DNA of 64,000 nucleotides from Anaeropeptidivorans aminofermentans (GCF_940670685.1 NZ_OW711693.1:1426001-1490000); one strand, 5' to 3'; shown: positions 33,547 to 42,584, counted from the stretch's first letter. The notes: a model not told the origin generated them from the letters alone. Numbers and translations are program-made.

Positions 33547-36500
33547 GACGAACATGGAAACAAATCGGCAGTCTGTTTTTGGCGTTCTGTATGGTGTTTA
33601 CTATGCTGCCAACGATGGCCTTTGCCGAAACAGGTGATGTGGATTCCGGCGCACCGCTTGGAATGAGCGGAACCATCACCGCCTTTGCGGAATTGGGCAC
33701 CGATGTGGCGAACCAGACGGTGGAAGCCGGTACAACCGAGGATGCATTAAATCTGCCGGATACGCTGACCGTTACTGTCACCACCGGCCCTGCTGTTGCT
33801 ACCGCAACGGACAGCGACGCACAGCAGCTCGAAACACGGGAAACAGAAACCGCCGTGGCGGTGTCTGGCTGGACTTCCGATCCGGCTTATGACGGTGATA
33901 CGGTGGGGGACTATGTGTTCACCCCCACGCTGGATTTGCCCGAGGGCTTGATGCTGGCGGGAGGTGCTACCTTGCCGACCGTTACCGTGACGGTGCGGGA
34001 AAAATCCGCCGCGCCGCAGGCACGGGGCATGGTCGGGGCATTGGGTGTCGGTACAATCACCGGAACCATGAGTGTCGGCGGTACAACGGTCTCCGACCTT
34101 ACACAAGACAGCAACGGCACAGGCTGGACGTGGGAGGCCGAGTCCGCCACCCTGACGTTGGGCAGCAGTTATCCAGGCGATTTCATAAAATTTGAATGCG
34201 ATGGCGCCGATACCATCAACCTGGTATGCAACGGCACTGTCACGGTTAACAAAGGCGATACCTACGCAATACAAAGCTGGGGTAGCCTCGTCATCAAAGG
34301 CGACGGCCCGCTTACGATTTCCGACGGCGGCATAACGGCGTCTAAGGATATCGTCATCTTGGGGGCGATGGGGAATATCAGCGGCGCCAGCGTCGGCATT
34401 TCTGCCGGCGGCAGTGTTACTATCTCCGGCACGGTGGGCGATATTACGTCCATGGCGTACACGATTTACGCAAATGGAGACATTACCATTTCAGACGGCG
34501 GCGTTGTGGGCAAGATCGGCGCGGGAGGCACCGGCTCCAAAAGCGGCACCCATGGAATTTACGCGGGCGGCAGCGTTACCATCAACGGCGTAGCAGGTGA
34601 TATTTCAGGCAAATCCTATGGAATCTACGCAAAGGGCGGCAACGTTTTCATCAACGGCGCAACAGGAGCGATTAGTAGTGCATACGGATCACTTTCAGGC
34701 GATTCCGCCATTCGCGCAAGCGTTGGCGTTGCCATCAACGGCACAACAGGCGCGATCAGCTCCAAGGGCGATTACGGTATCTACGCAGAATCAGGCGCGG
34801 TTTTAATTGCCGGTAAAACTGGCGATATCACCGGCATGAAAGCCTTCGGCATTTTAGCGGAAGCGGGCGGTATTACAATTCCACCTGGCGCTGTTGTGGG
34901 CAAGATCGCCGGAGCTCAAAGCGGCATCGAAGCAGGCGGCAGCGTCACAATCGGCGGCAAAACCGGCGATATTACAGGCATAGCCGGCAGCACCTTTGGC
35001 GGTGGTATTCAAACAACCGGCAGCATCACAATCACAGGCGAAACGGGAGCTATTACCAGCACGCACGCCAGCATCCCGGCAATTGGCGCAGGCGGTGATG
35101 TTACAATTGTCGGCAGTGTGGGTGAGATTGCAGTCATCACCTCCAGCAGTGGTGGCGGCTACGGTATTCTGGCGCTCGGCGGCATTCACATCATCAACTC
35201 TGTTACGGTAAGCAGCTTTAATGGCGCGTTCAATAAAGCCCCCGCCACCTTACCACCCTCTTCCTATACAGCCACCTGGAGCGACAACCCGAACGGCTCC
35301 GCCTCTTCCACTAGCAGTACCTATGTATGGAACGCCAGCCACAAGTATGTAAAAATTGAGAAGGACAGCGGGATGTCCGCCCCCACGGTGTCGGGCTTTC
35401 GTGCTGAGCGCACGGATGCGGATAAAGTCAGCTTTTTCTTCACACCCAGCACCACCGGGAAATATGGATGTCAGATTGAGAAAAAAGGAACACCCGCACC
35501 GACATTTTTAGGTATGTTCCATGATATCACTGCTATCGTAGAAATCTGTATCGACGCAAAAGAGGATGGCGTCACCGCCTCCGATATTCTCGTGGTGTAT
35601 CTGCAAATCGAGAATGCGGAAGGCGTAAAGAGCCAGATATACTCCCTTGAAGTTCCGGCATACACACCGGCGGTAGACGCCGCGGCGCCAAACATCACCG
35701 GCCAGCCTATTGGTGCAATCTATGATAAAAATGCGCCAGCCGCCGCCCTGTCTGTGGCGGCAAGCGTAACGGACGGCGGAACCCTCTCCTATCAGTGGTA
35801 TTACAATCTCAGCAACAACACGACCAGCGGGAGCATGATTGGCGGCGCAATCGGCAGCAGCTATACCCCGGACGTCTCTTCTGTTGGAACGGTCTATTAC
35901 TACTGCGTGGTGACCAACACTAACAGCAGCGCAACCGGAAATAAAACTGCCGCGGCGACCAGCAATACCGTCGCTATTACGGTGAATGCGCCGGGCGGCG
36001 CAACCACCATCTCCGAAGTCGCCGTCATCGATGTAGGCGAGCCTGTGGGCGGCGAACAGAACGATATCCGCGCCAATGTTCCGAATGATGCCAAGTATGG
36101 GTTGGGTGGGAAAGATTGGTTTGATGTGGCTACAGGCAACTATTTGACCGAAGGTGAAAAATTTGTAGCGGGCAAGCAATATTTATATGAGGTACGTGTG
36201 ATACTAGATGCAGGATATACCCTTGCCCCTGGTTTCACCGCAACTATCAACGGCAAAGCGGCGACAGTGTATGATACCAGCCCCAGCGGAAGCGAGAGTA
36301 ACATCTACTGTGCCTTCACAGCAAAGGATGCCTCCGGCGGCATGCTCGATGCCCAAACACCCAACATCACCGGCCAGCCTGTCGGCGCAACCTACACGCA
36401 GAATGCAGTGGCTGTACCTCTATCTGTGGCGGCAAGCGTAACGGACGGCGGCACACTGTCCTATCAGTGGCACGGCAATAGTAATCCAGAGAAGGGTGGC

Positions 36501-38330
36501 ATAATCCCCGGCGCGACTGGGAAGACCTATACGCCGTCTACATCGGCAGTGGGTACGATGTATTATTGGTGCATCGTGACCAATACAAACACCGCCGTAG
36601 GCGGAAACAAAACGGCAACGATCTACAGCAATCAGATTTCTGTTACCGTACAAAAAGGCGGAAGCTCCGACAACGGAAATGGCGGCAATTCCGGTGGTGG
36701 CGGTTACACACCCCCTGCCACAATGCCGACCACACCCCAAGCAAAGCCTAATCAGCCGGTAACGGCAGAGGCTCCTGTGGCGGCGACTGCGGGCGCAAAC
36801 GGCACAGCCAGCGCATCCATCCCGGAAAAATCAATCACTGACGCCATTGCCAAGGCACAGGCCGATGCAAAGGCGCAGGGCAAAACCGCAAACGGAACCT
36901 CTGTTGCGCTGAATGTCACCATGCCGCAGGGGGCAACTTCCCTGACAACAACCCTGACCCAAAGCTCTCTGAACAGCCTTGTGAATGCTGGAGTAACCAG
37001 CTTTGAGATAAACGGTGCGCCGGTTTCTCTCGGACTTGACCTGAATACCCTCAAGGAAATCCAGAAGCAGAGCGGCGGCAATATTACCATCAGCATCGCC
37101 CCGGCGACAGGGCTTTCCGGAGAAGCAAAGACCCTCCTTGGAAACAGGCCGGTATATAACATTACCATCAGCTATGTCAAGGACGGCAAACCCGTGAACA
37201 TCACCAGCCTTGGCAGCGGAACATCGACCCTTTCCATCCCCTATACACTGGGCAAAAATGAGGCTGTCGGCTACCTGTTCGGCGTGTATGTGGACGCAAA
37301 CGGCAAACCGGTCCGCATCGACGGTTCGGCCTATGATGCAAACAGCGGAAGCCTGCTGATCCCCACCGGCCACTTCTCGGTGTACGGCGTGGGCTACACG
37401 GCTCCAAGCGTTAAGTTTACCGACATCAGCACCCATTGGGGCAAGGAAGCCATTGATTATGTGGTCGGCAGAGGACTTCTCTCCGGTACATCGGAAACTA
37501 CCTTTGCGCCCGACACCGCTATGACGCGTGGGATGCTGGTAACGGCTCTCGGCAGACTGGCAAATGTGGATACCAAAGCGTACACCACCAACAGCTTCAC
37601 CGATGTGAAGGCAGACAGTGCGTTCCGTCCCTACATTGAGTGGGCATATAAAAAGGGCATCATTCAGGGAATTGGCAACCAGCAGTTTGTGCCTGACAGG
37701 GCGATTACTCGTGAGGAAATTGCGGTCATCTTCGCAAACTTCGCCAAGGCTACCGGCTACACCCTGCCCGTGACCTGTGAGGCAACCTCCTATGCGGACG
37801 TTTCCAGCATCGGCAGCGTGTACAAAACGGCAGTAACAGCCATGCAGCAGGCAGGCATCATGATGGGTGGCAGCGGCAACAGGTTCAACCCGAAAGCCAG
37901 TGCCACCCGCGCGGAGGTTTCCTCCATGCTCCACCGCTACATCAGGCTGACCATCGACCCCGCCACGGCGCAGGGCTGGGCGAAAAAAGACGCCGGACAG
38001 TATCTCTACTACAAGGACGGCAAAGCGCTCACTGGCACACAGACCATCGACGGCGTAACGTATTTCTTGGGTACCGATGGCACTCTGAAAACCGGTTGGG
38101 TGAAGGACGGCGGCAACTGGAGGTACTATTCCGGTAACAAGGCTGCCGTGGGTTGGCTGGACATCAGCAACAAACGCTACTACTTTACCAAGGACGGCAA
38201 CATGATCTCCGGCAAATGGCTTCAGATTGACGGCAAGTGGTATTACTTCAACGCCGACGGTACGCTTGCAAGAAGCACCAAAATCAACGGCTACGAGGTT
38301 GACAAAAATGGCGTAAGAAAAATGAAGTAA
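33543..38330 (+). CDS. Giant SLH / choline-binding-repeat surface protein (adhesin 4)
   Basis: The protein has 1595 residues; GAGGAGG precedes the ATG. A signal peptide (WKQIGSLFLAFCMVFTMLPTMAFA) leads to the shared motif ITAFAELG ... LNLPDTLTVTV. Residues about 200-570 are repeats of a beta-helix type built on 'IGGKTGDITG', 'IYAKGG' and 'SGGVSI'-like steps. Two Ig-like domains follow (ITGQPIGAIYD, SYQWYYNLSNN), then a Gly/Asn linker, the pre-SLH module, three SLH domains from about residue 1290 and choline-binding-type repeats from about 1478 (GWVKDGGNWRYYSG, GKWLQIDGKWYYFNADGT). It is wall-bound and probably adhesive. The riboswitch of cassette 3 starts 17 bases after its stop codon. Confidence 0.9.
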   Translation: MRRTWKQIGSLFLAFCMVFTMLPTMAFAETGDVDSGAPLGMSGTITAFAELGTDVANQTVEAGTTEDALNLPDTLTVTVTTGPAVATATDSDAQQLETRETETAVAVSGWTSDPAYDGDTVGDYVFTPTLDLPEGLMLAGGATLPTVTVTVREKSAAPQARGMVGALGVGTITGTMSVGGTTVSDLTQDSNGTGWTWEAESATLTLGSSYPGDFIKFECDGADTINLVCNGTVTVNKGDTYAIQSWGSLVIKGDGPLTISDGGITASKDIVILGAMGNISGASVGISAGGSVTISGTVGDITSMAYTIYANGDITISDGGVVGKIGAGGTGSKSGTHGIYAGGSVTINGVAGDISGKSYGIYAKGGNVFINGATGAISSAYGSLSGDSAIRASVGVAINGTTGAISSKGDYGIYAESGAVLIAGKTGDITGMKAFGILAEAGGITIPPGAVVGKIAGAQSGIEAGGSVTIGGKTGDITGIAGSTFGGGIQTTGSITITGETGAITSTHASIPAIGAGGDVTIVGSVGEIAVITSSSGGGYGILALGGIHIINSVTVSSFNGAFNKAPATLPPSSYTATWSDNPNGSASSTSSTYVWNASHKYVKIEKDSGMSAPTVSGFRAERTDADKVSFFFTPSTTGKYGCQIEKKGTPAPTFLGMFHDITAIVEICIDAKEDGVTASDILVVYLQIENAEGVKSQIYSLEVPAYTPAVDAAAPNITGQPIGAIYDKNAPAAALSVAASVTDGGTLSYQWYYNLSNNTTSGSMIGGAIGSSYTPDVSSVGTVYYYCVVTNTNSSATGNKTAAATSNTVAITVNAPGGATTISEVAVIDVGEPVGGEQNDIRANVPNDAKYGLGGKDWFDVATGNYLTEGEKFVAGKQYLYEVRVILDAGYTLAPGFTATINGKAATVYDTSPSGSESNIYCAFTAKDASGGMLDAQTPNITGQPVGATYTQNAVAVPLSVAASVTDGGTLSYQWHGNSNPEKGGIIPGATGKTYTPSTSAVGTMYYWCIVTNTNTAVGGNKTATIYSNQISVTVQKGGSSDNGNGGNSGGGGYTPPATMPTTPQAKPNQPVTAEAPVAATAGANGTASASIPEKSITDAIAKAQADAKAQGKTANGTSVALNVTMPQGATSLTTTLTQSSLNSLVNAGVTSFEINGAPVSLGLDLNTLKEIQKQSGGNITISIAPATGLSGEAKTLLGNRPVYNITISYVKDGKPVNITSLGSGTSTLSIPYTLGKNEAVGYLFGVYVDANGKPVRIDGSAYDANSGSLLIPTGHFSVYGVGYTAPSVKFTDISTHWGKEAIDYVVGRGLLSGTSETTFAPDTAMTRGMLVTALGRLANVDTKAYTTNSFTDVKADSAFRPYIEWAYKKGIIQGIGNQQFVPDRAITREEIAVIFANFAKATGYTLPVTCEATSYADVSSIGSVYKTAVTAMQQAGIMMGGSGNRFNPKASATRAEVSSMLHRYIRLTIDPATAQGWAKKDAGQYLYYKDGKALTGTQTIDGVTYFLGTDGTLKTGWVKDGGNWRYYSGNKAAVGWLDISNKRYYFTKDGNMISGKWLQIDGKWYYFNADGTLARSTKINGYEVDKNGVRKMK

Positions 38331-38346
38331 GAACAACAAATCAATA

Positions 38347-38430
38347 AAGCTATGGGCAAACCCGGCAAAAGCCGGGGACGTAAAGCTGAGGGTCTAAGGT
38401 GTCTTAGGACGCTATGATAGCCTGGCTGCC
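38347..38430 (+). ncRNA. GEMM-I (cyclic-di-GMP-I) riboswitch, copy 3
   Basis: GGGCAAACC, stem CCCGGC/GCCGGG with loop AAAA, GGGACGTAAAGCT, GAGGGTCTAAGG, GCTATGATAGCCTGGCTGCC. Two bases of the usually constant GACGCAAAGCC are changed (C to T twice), so ligand affinity may differ from copies 1 and 2. Confidence 0.88.
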
Positions 38431-38440
38431 AAAAACCGCA

Positions 38441-38485
38441 AAGGGTCTGCCCTCTCTCAAGAGGGCAGACCCTTGCCATTTCTTT
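38441..38485 (+). terminator. Terminator after riboswitch copy 3
   Basis: AAGGGTCTGCCCTCT pairs perfectly with AGAGGGCAGACCCTT around CTCA; GCCATTTCTTT follows. Confidence 0.75.
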
Positions 38486-38557
38486 ACGGCTTTTGACGGA
38501 TAATTTGGGGTATCAGGATACCGGCTCTCATTGGACTATGGCGAGAGAGGTATCCAT

Positions 38558-38599
38558 ATGAAGATATTCCGCTTTTATCCCTTTTCGAGGTGTAAATAG
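38558..38599 (+). CDS. 13-residue conserved micropeptide ORF, copy 3
   Basis: Encodes MKIFRFYPFSRCK, then TAG, with GAGAGAGG before the ATG. A hairpin GGATACC/GGTATCC encloses that ribosome-binding site (38514-38555). See copies 1 and 2: same length, place and flanking signals. Confidence 0.42.
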   Translation: MKIFRFYPFSRCK

Positions 38600-38658
38600 A
38601 GAAAGAACAAACTATACATATCCCAGTTCAAACTTACAATTTAATCATGTAAACCTAA

Positions 38659-38702
38659 AAAAGTTAGCATTTTGCCAAGGGCGAAGTGCTGACTTTTTTT
38701 TG
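38659..38702 (+). terminator. Terminator after the 13-codon ORF, copy 3
   Basis: AAGTTAGCATTTTGCC pairs with GGGCGAAGTGCTGACTT, followed by a T run. Confidence 0.78.
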
Positions 38703-38727
38703 ATAAATTTCCTGTTTGATTTACAAA
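38700..38727 (+). promoter_or_regulatory. Promoter of sigma-like gene, copy 3
   Basis: TTGATA (38700-38705), 16 bases, TACAAA (38722-38727), as in the other two cassettes. Confidence 0.52.
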
Positions 38728-38786
38728 TTACACCACATCCAGAGTTGTGTCGTGATATTTCTGCTAATCCACGGTGCCGTTCCCCA

Positions 38787-38827
38787 CCCCCGATCTGTTT
38801 TCGTATTTCAGCAAAACAGATCGGAGG
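38787..38827 (+). promoter_or_regulatory. SD-sequestering hairpin before sigma-like gene, copy 3
   Basis: CCGATCTGTTTT pairs perfectly with AAAACAGATCGG, the stem extending into the GGAGG site with one mismatch. Confidence 0.65.
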
Positions 38828-38835
38828 AATGGAGC

Positions 38836-39330
38836 ATGAAGAATTATAAAGACAGTGATTATGCCCTAAATAAATTCAGCGAGGGCATTGTTTACCGTTT
38901 CGCAGACCGCATTGTAGAAATTACATTGGAGGACTACCTTGCAGAGAACTCCGGCAAGACAGCACAGGACTTTTTGGAGCTGAAAGCCTTGTCGGATGAA
39001 ATTTATCATCAGCAAGTCACACATGAAAATCGGACAAGCCGTTTGGATGTGACCATCAACGGATTGGAGGAAACAGAGCAGCTTGCCGCACCACCCCTTG
39101 ATTTGGACTTGATATATAAAAACGATACCCAAAAAGCCAAGGAAGCCGCAAGGCGGCTGCGGGACAGTGGAGAATTGACAGAAATCCAGCGGCGCCGGTT
39201 TACTCTACATTTCGTAAAGGGCTTATCCTATCGGCAGATTGCCGGTCGTGAGGGAGTGTATTTCACCTCTGTCCACGAAAGCATAGAGGCAGCTACGGCA
39301 AAGCTGCAAAAATTTTTCAAAAAAATTTAA
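38836..39330 (+). CDS. Sigma-70-like (region 4) regulator, copy 3
   Basis: The protein has 164 residues from ATG 38836 after CGGAGGAATGGAGC. It is close to copy 2 over its whole length (NYKDSDYALNKFSEGIVYRFADRIVEITLEDYLAENSGKTAQ; LTEIQRRRFTLHFVKGLSYRQIAGREGVYFTSVHES) and more distant from copy 1. The C-terminal half is a sigma region 4 helix-turn-helix. Such genes are usual beside the helicase/recombinase end of Clostridial integrative elements, and here the DinG-like helicase follows after a 519-base noncoding stretch. Confidence 0.82.
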   Translation: MKNYKDSDYALNKFSEGIVYRFADRIVEITLEDYLAENSGKTAQDFLELKALSDEIYHQQVTHENRTSRLDVTINGLEETEQLAAPPLDLDLIYKNDTQKAKEAARRLRDSGELTEIQRRRFTLHFVKGLSYRQIAGREGVYFTSVHESIEAATAKLQKFFKKI

Positions 39331-39849
39331 TTTCATACCCCTACACCCCCCTGTTTTTTTGACATTGGGTGAAAGGACTTCCAAATATCCTTTCGCCTGA
39401 ACATTGAAAACAGAATATGGGTGTGATGGGTACATCACCGGCAGGGAGAGCGACACGCTGGGACACGCCAAGACGAGGGCAATGCCCTCTGAGCGATTAT
39501 GTCTGCGGCAGTTACGCCCTGTGGTGGGACGGATTGCGACGATCCCTGCCGGTTATCATGGTACTTCTACTTTGAACGCTTCACCGCATTGAGTAGCCCG
39601 GCAGACGGCCGGGAAAACGCATCACCCTCGTTTGAGATAGAATGAGGGGCGGCTTTTATGGAGTCCGGCAACACCAGCCGGATCGCCTGTCACACCTTTG
39701 CTTTGATATAAAAATCTATCGTGCTCTATCGGAGCGATAGAAACCATGCGGCGGAACAGGTCTTTTGAGTCATCAAACTTTCAAACCGTTTCCTGATTCC
39801 GCCGCATTCTTGTGTCGCTCCTTTAGGCAAGCAAAGGAGGCAAAACGAT
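39331..39849 (+). other. Structured intergenic region of the element
   Basis: No convincing gene. It begins with TTTTTTTGACATTGGGT, also found fused to the end of sigma-like copy 1. GGTGAAAGGA/TCCTTTCGCC (39368-39397) is a perfect hairpin. TCTATCG/CGATAGA and ATGCGGCGGAA/TTCCGCCGCAT (near 39750-39810) are further stems. The 62-codon frame at 39404 has no ribosome-binding site. Structure of this density could be a transfer origin or regulatory RNA, but nothing decides this. Confidence 0.4.
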
Positions 39850-40503
39850 ATGAACCAACCTGTCTTTATGGCAGATATTCAAAATAAGATTTGCGAAGCA
39901 GGCTTAATTCGGCAAGAGGAACGCATTGTACTGACAGCCGAAAATTGCGTGCTTTTGGAATACTACACCGGAAAAACATACAGCTACCGCATGGTGGAGC
40001 TTACCACCTTAAAGGCAAAGCGGCTCTTTTCCAAAGCGGCGCCGCTGAATGAAAGCGGATACCAAAAAGCAATGGAAAAAGTGCTTTCGCAGGCAGGATC
40101 GGAACCGGAAAACATATTTTCCATCAAGCCTGCCATTAGAGCAAAAAATCTTCTGGAACACATTTTTTCAAACATCCTGCCGGAACATGGTATGGACTTT
40201 CGGGAAAATCAGGCGGCTCTTGCGCTGGAAATGCTGGAGTCCTTGCAGGGAAACCGGCTGGCGCTCTGTGAGGCCGAGGTGGGTACAGGAAAAACTCATG
40301 CCTACATATTGGCAGTAACGGTCCATAACCTATTCAGCAACAATAAGCTGCCGACCATTATCTCTACTTCCACCATTGCGCTGCAAAAGGCATTGACGGA
40401 GGAATACATCCCTCAGATTTCCGATATTCTGATGGAACACCGTATCATTGACCAAGCCCCTGTCCTTTGTGGTTCGCAAGGGGAAATCCCATTATGCCTG
40501 TGA
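39850..40503 (+). CDS. DinG-like DNA helicase, N-terminal fragment (frameshifted)
   Basis: This and the next frame are one broken gene. The first 217 residues have the Walker A box (CEAEVGTGKTHAYIL, about residue 145) and the motif Ia region (TIISTSTIALQKALTEEYIPQI) of XPD/DinG superfamily 2 helicases. The protein then runs out of frame after QAPVLCGSQGEIP and stops at TGA 40503. The homologous sequence VVRKGKSHYACD continues in the next frame, so one base has been lost between about 40455 and 40485. Start ATG 39850 has AAAGGAGG upstream. The same helicase type accompanies sigma-like genes and recombinases on Clostridial elements. Confidence 0.75.
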   Translation: MNQPVFMADIQNKICEAGLIRQEERIVLTAENCVLLEYYTGKTYSYRMVELTTLKAKRLFSKAAPLNESGYQKAMEKVLSQAGSEPENIFSIKPAIRAKNLLEHIFSNILPEHGMDFRENQAALALEMLESLQGNRLALCEAEVGTGKTHAYILAVTVHNLFSNNKLPTIISTSTIALQKALTEEYIPQISDILMEHRIIDQAPVLCGSQGEIPLCL

Positions 40504-42112
40504 CAGCCGGGTAAAGGGGTATCGTTCCTCTATCGCACACAATGACCGCCATGAGGACGAGGAACTGCTTTCTGTCCTGACCGGACTTTTCACCGGAGCC
40601 TGCCCCCTTGATTTGGATAAGCTCCCTTTAACGGACTATGTGAAATCCTGTATCAATGTGGAGCGCTGCCATCTGAACTGCCCGCTGTCCTCGGTCTGCC
40701 GATACCGTGACTTTATACGCAAAGCGCAGACCCTTGTTTATGACTTTCAGATTGCCAATCACAACCTTGTGCTGGCTGATGTACTCGGCAGGAAGAACGG
40801 GAGAAGGTCCCTGTTCCCGCCCCGTGGAGTATTGATTTTCGACGAGGCTCACAAGCTCCTTGATGCCGCCCGGCAGATGTACGGCATGACATTGGAAAAC
40901 GTGGAGCTGGAACGGCTGGTGGCAAGCATTTACCATGCCATCGGCGCAGGCAATCCCGATAAAGCGGAGATTGTCAGGCTGTGCGAAACCATGCAGGAAC
41001 AAAATGCCCTGCTCTTTGAAGCCCTGCGCTATGCCGCAGGCACAGGCTATGAAAAAAACTGCTATGCCGTACAGATTGACTTAAACTGCATACGGGCTTT
41101 GAAAACGCTGATGGCTGCGCTGCGCAGGCTGTCAGTGCTTTTTTATACGACCTCCCGTGAGAAAAGGGATCGGTATGACCGGCTGGTGAACCGCATGGAA
41201 CAGCAGGAAACCAAGCTATCCATAATGTTTCATCATGCCGGTTCTATTCTTTGGCTGGAAATGACCGGGGCGGCGGCCTGCCGGGTCTGCGCGCTGCCAA
41301 AGCAGCTTAATTTTCTATTATCGGAGGATATTTGGCAGGAAGAAATTCCGTATATCCTGACCTCCGGTACGCTCTCTGTGGGGGGCGATTTTTCACATTT
41401 CAAGCGAAATAACGGAATTATACTGGCGGAGAAACGCCGCATCTTTGAAACCAGCAAGGCTTCTCCCTTTGATTATCCAAACCATGCCCTGTTGTATCTT
41501 CCGCAGGATATGCCGCTGCCTTCAGACAAAGACAGCAGTTATTTTCAGGCGGTGGTCAATCGGCTGGTAGAGCTTACCCGCGCGACCCATGGGCATACCC
41601 TCATTCTGTTTACTTCTTACCGCATGATGGAGCAGGCGTATGGCGAGTTGTGCGGACGGATCACTTCATTTCCCTTGTTCCGCATGGGCAAAGGCCGTCT
41701 GGACGCTATCGACGCTTTTCGTAAAAGCGGAAACGGTGTCCTCTGTGCCAGCGACAGTGCCGGAGAGGGCATTGACCTTGCCGGGGATATTTTATCTTCC
41801 CTCATTGTGGTACGGCTGCCGTTCCCTGCTCCTGATCCGGTGCTGGAATATGAAAAGACCCTGTACTCTGACTTCTATGGTTATCTGAACAAAGTCATCG
41901 TGCCGGGTATGCTCATCAAACTGCGCCAATGGTTTGGCCGGGGCATCCGCAGAGAAACGGATACCTGTGTTTTTTCTATCCTCGACAGTCGGGCGAGCAG
42001 ACGATACCGGAATGATATATTGGCGGCTTTGCCTGATATGCCTGTAACGCATCAGCTATCTGATGTGAACCGCTTTATTACGGTTAAGAAGTCGGGCGCC
42101 TACTTTGAATGA
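40448..42112 (+). CDS. DinG-like DNA helicase, C-terminal fragment (frameshifted)
   Basis: This frame continues the helicase: SFVVRKGKSHYACDSRVKG, then a cysteine cluster (SCINVERCHLNCPLSSVC) where XPD/DinG helicases bind an iron-sulfur cluster, the DEAH box (GVLIFDEAHKLLD, about residue 131), motif V-like ASDSAGEGIDLAGD and motif VI RQWFGRGIRRETD. All conserved motifs survive, so the loss of reading frame is recent. The TTG at 40448 is not a natural start: there is no ribosome-binding site. With the frame restored the protein would have about 760 residues, normal for the family. Confidence 0.78.
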   Translation: MTKPLSFVVRKGKSHYACDSRVKGYRSSIAHNDRHEDEELLSVLTGLFTGACPLDLDKLPLTDYVKSCINVERCHLNCPLSSVCRYRDFIRKAQTLVYDFQIANHNLVLADVLGRKNGRRSLFPPRGVLIFDEAHKLLDAARQMYGMTLENVELERLVASIYHAIGAGNPDKAEIVRLCETMQEQNALLFEALRYAAGTGYEKNCYAVQIDLNCIRALKTLMAALRRLSVLFYTTSREKRDRYDRLVNRMEQQETKLSIMFHHAGSILWLEMTGAAACRVCALPKQLNFLLSEDIWQEEIPYILTSGTLSVGGDFSHFKRNNGIILAEKRRIFETSKASPFDYPNHALLYLPQDMPLPSDKDSSYFQAVVNRLVELTRATHGHTLILFTSYRMMEQAYGELCGRITSFPLFRMGKGRLDAIDAFRKSGNGVLCASDSAGEGIDLAGDILSSLIVVRLPFPAPDPVLEYEKTLYSDFYGYLNKVIVPGMLIKLRQWFGRGIRRETDTCVFSILDSRASRRYRNDILAALPDMPVTHQLSDVNRFITVKKSGAYFE

Positions 42113-42264
42113 GCGGGCGCCCGTCTTTTTCTCAAGAAAAAGGACGGAGCCTATTCATTGCTTTTTTCGCTCGGCTGTCACCTGACAAGCTGAACCGGAA
42201 TACACTGTATCAGGGCGGTAAGGCAGGGAGCCTTATCGCCCTATGCCCCGAAAGGAGTGATTGG

Positions 42265-42522
42265 GTGGACTCTTTACCAAACATAGATTTTGAAGCGATG
42301 AAAAACATAGACATCCGAACGGTCAACCCGGATACTCTGGTTGACATTAACGATACGAAAGTCAATGCGAAATTGCCCAAGGAGGAACGAATACTGGATT
42401 TTATCCAGCAGATTAAAAATCCATATTGCTACAAGTGTGGAAAAGTAGTAGTCAAAATCAGCTTTAACGATACCGATGCCACGCTGGAGGACAGGATGGA
42501 AAGTTTTTTGAGGATGATGTGA
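42265..42522 (+). CDS. DUF6870-like small protein
   Basis: The protein has 85 residues from GTG 42265 with AAAGGAG seven bases before it; the frame upstream lacks a start signal. MDSLPNIDFEAMKNIDIRTVNPDTLVDINDTKVNAKLPKEERILDFIQQIKNPYCYKCGKVVVKISF is the pattern of DUF6870 proteins (IDIRTVDPDTLVDI, IKNPYCFKC). They are small proteins common on Clostridial integrative elements between helicase and recombinases, with unknown function. It has a CxxC, perhaps for metal. Confidence 0.78.
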   Translation: MDSLPNIDFEAMKNIDIRTVNPDTLVDINDTKVNAKLPKEERILDFIQQIKNPYCYKCGKVVVKISFNDTDATLEDRMESFLRMM

Positions 42523-42584
42523 TATGGGTGAGTTGCTTCGGGCAGAGCCTGACCGTGTGGGTTCGGATAAATGGTAATATTGTC

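Noticed and set aside
36831-38339. A 502-codon minus-strand frame
   Set aside because: It lies wholly inside adhesin 4 and consists of its reverse-frame image. It has no ribosome-binding site or known domain.
39404-39592. 62-codon plus-strand ORF after sigma-like copy 3
   Set aside because: TTG start, no ribosome-binding site, no recognised domain. The bases also form hairpins.
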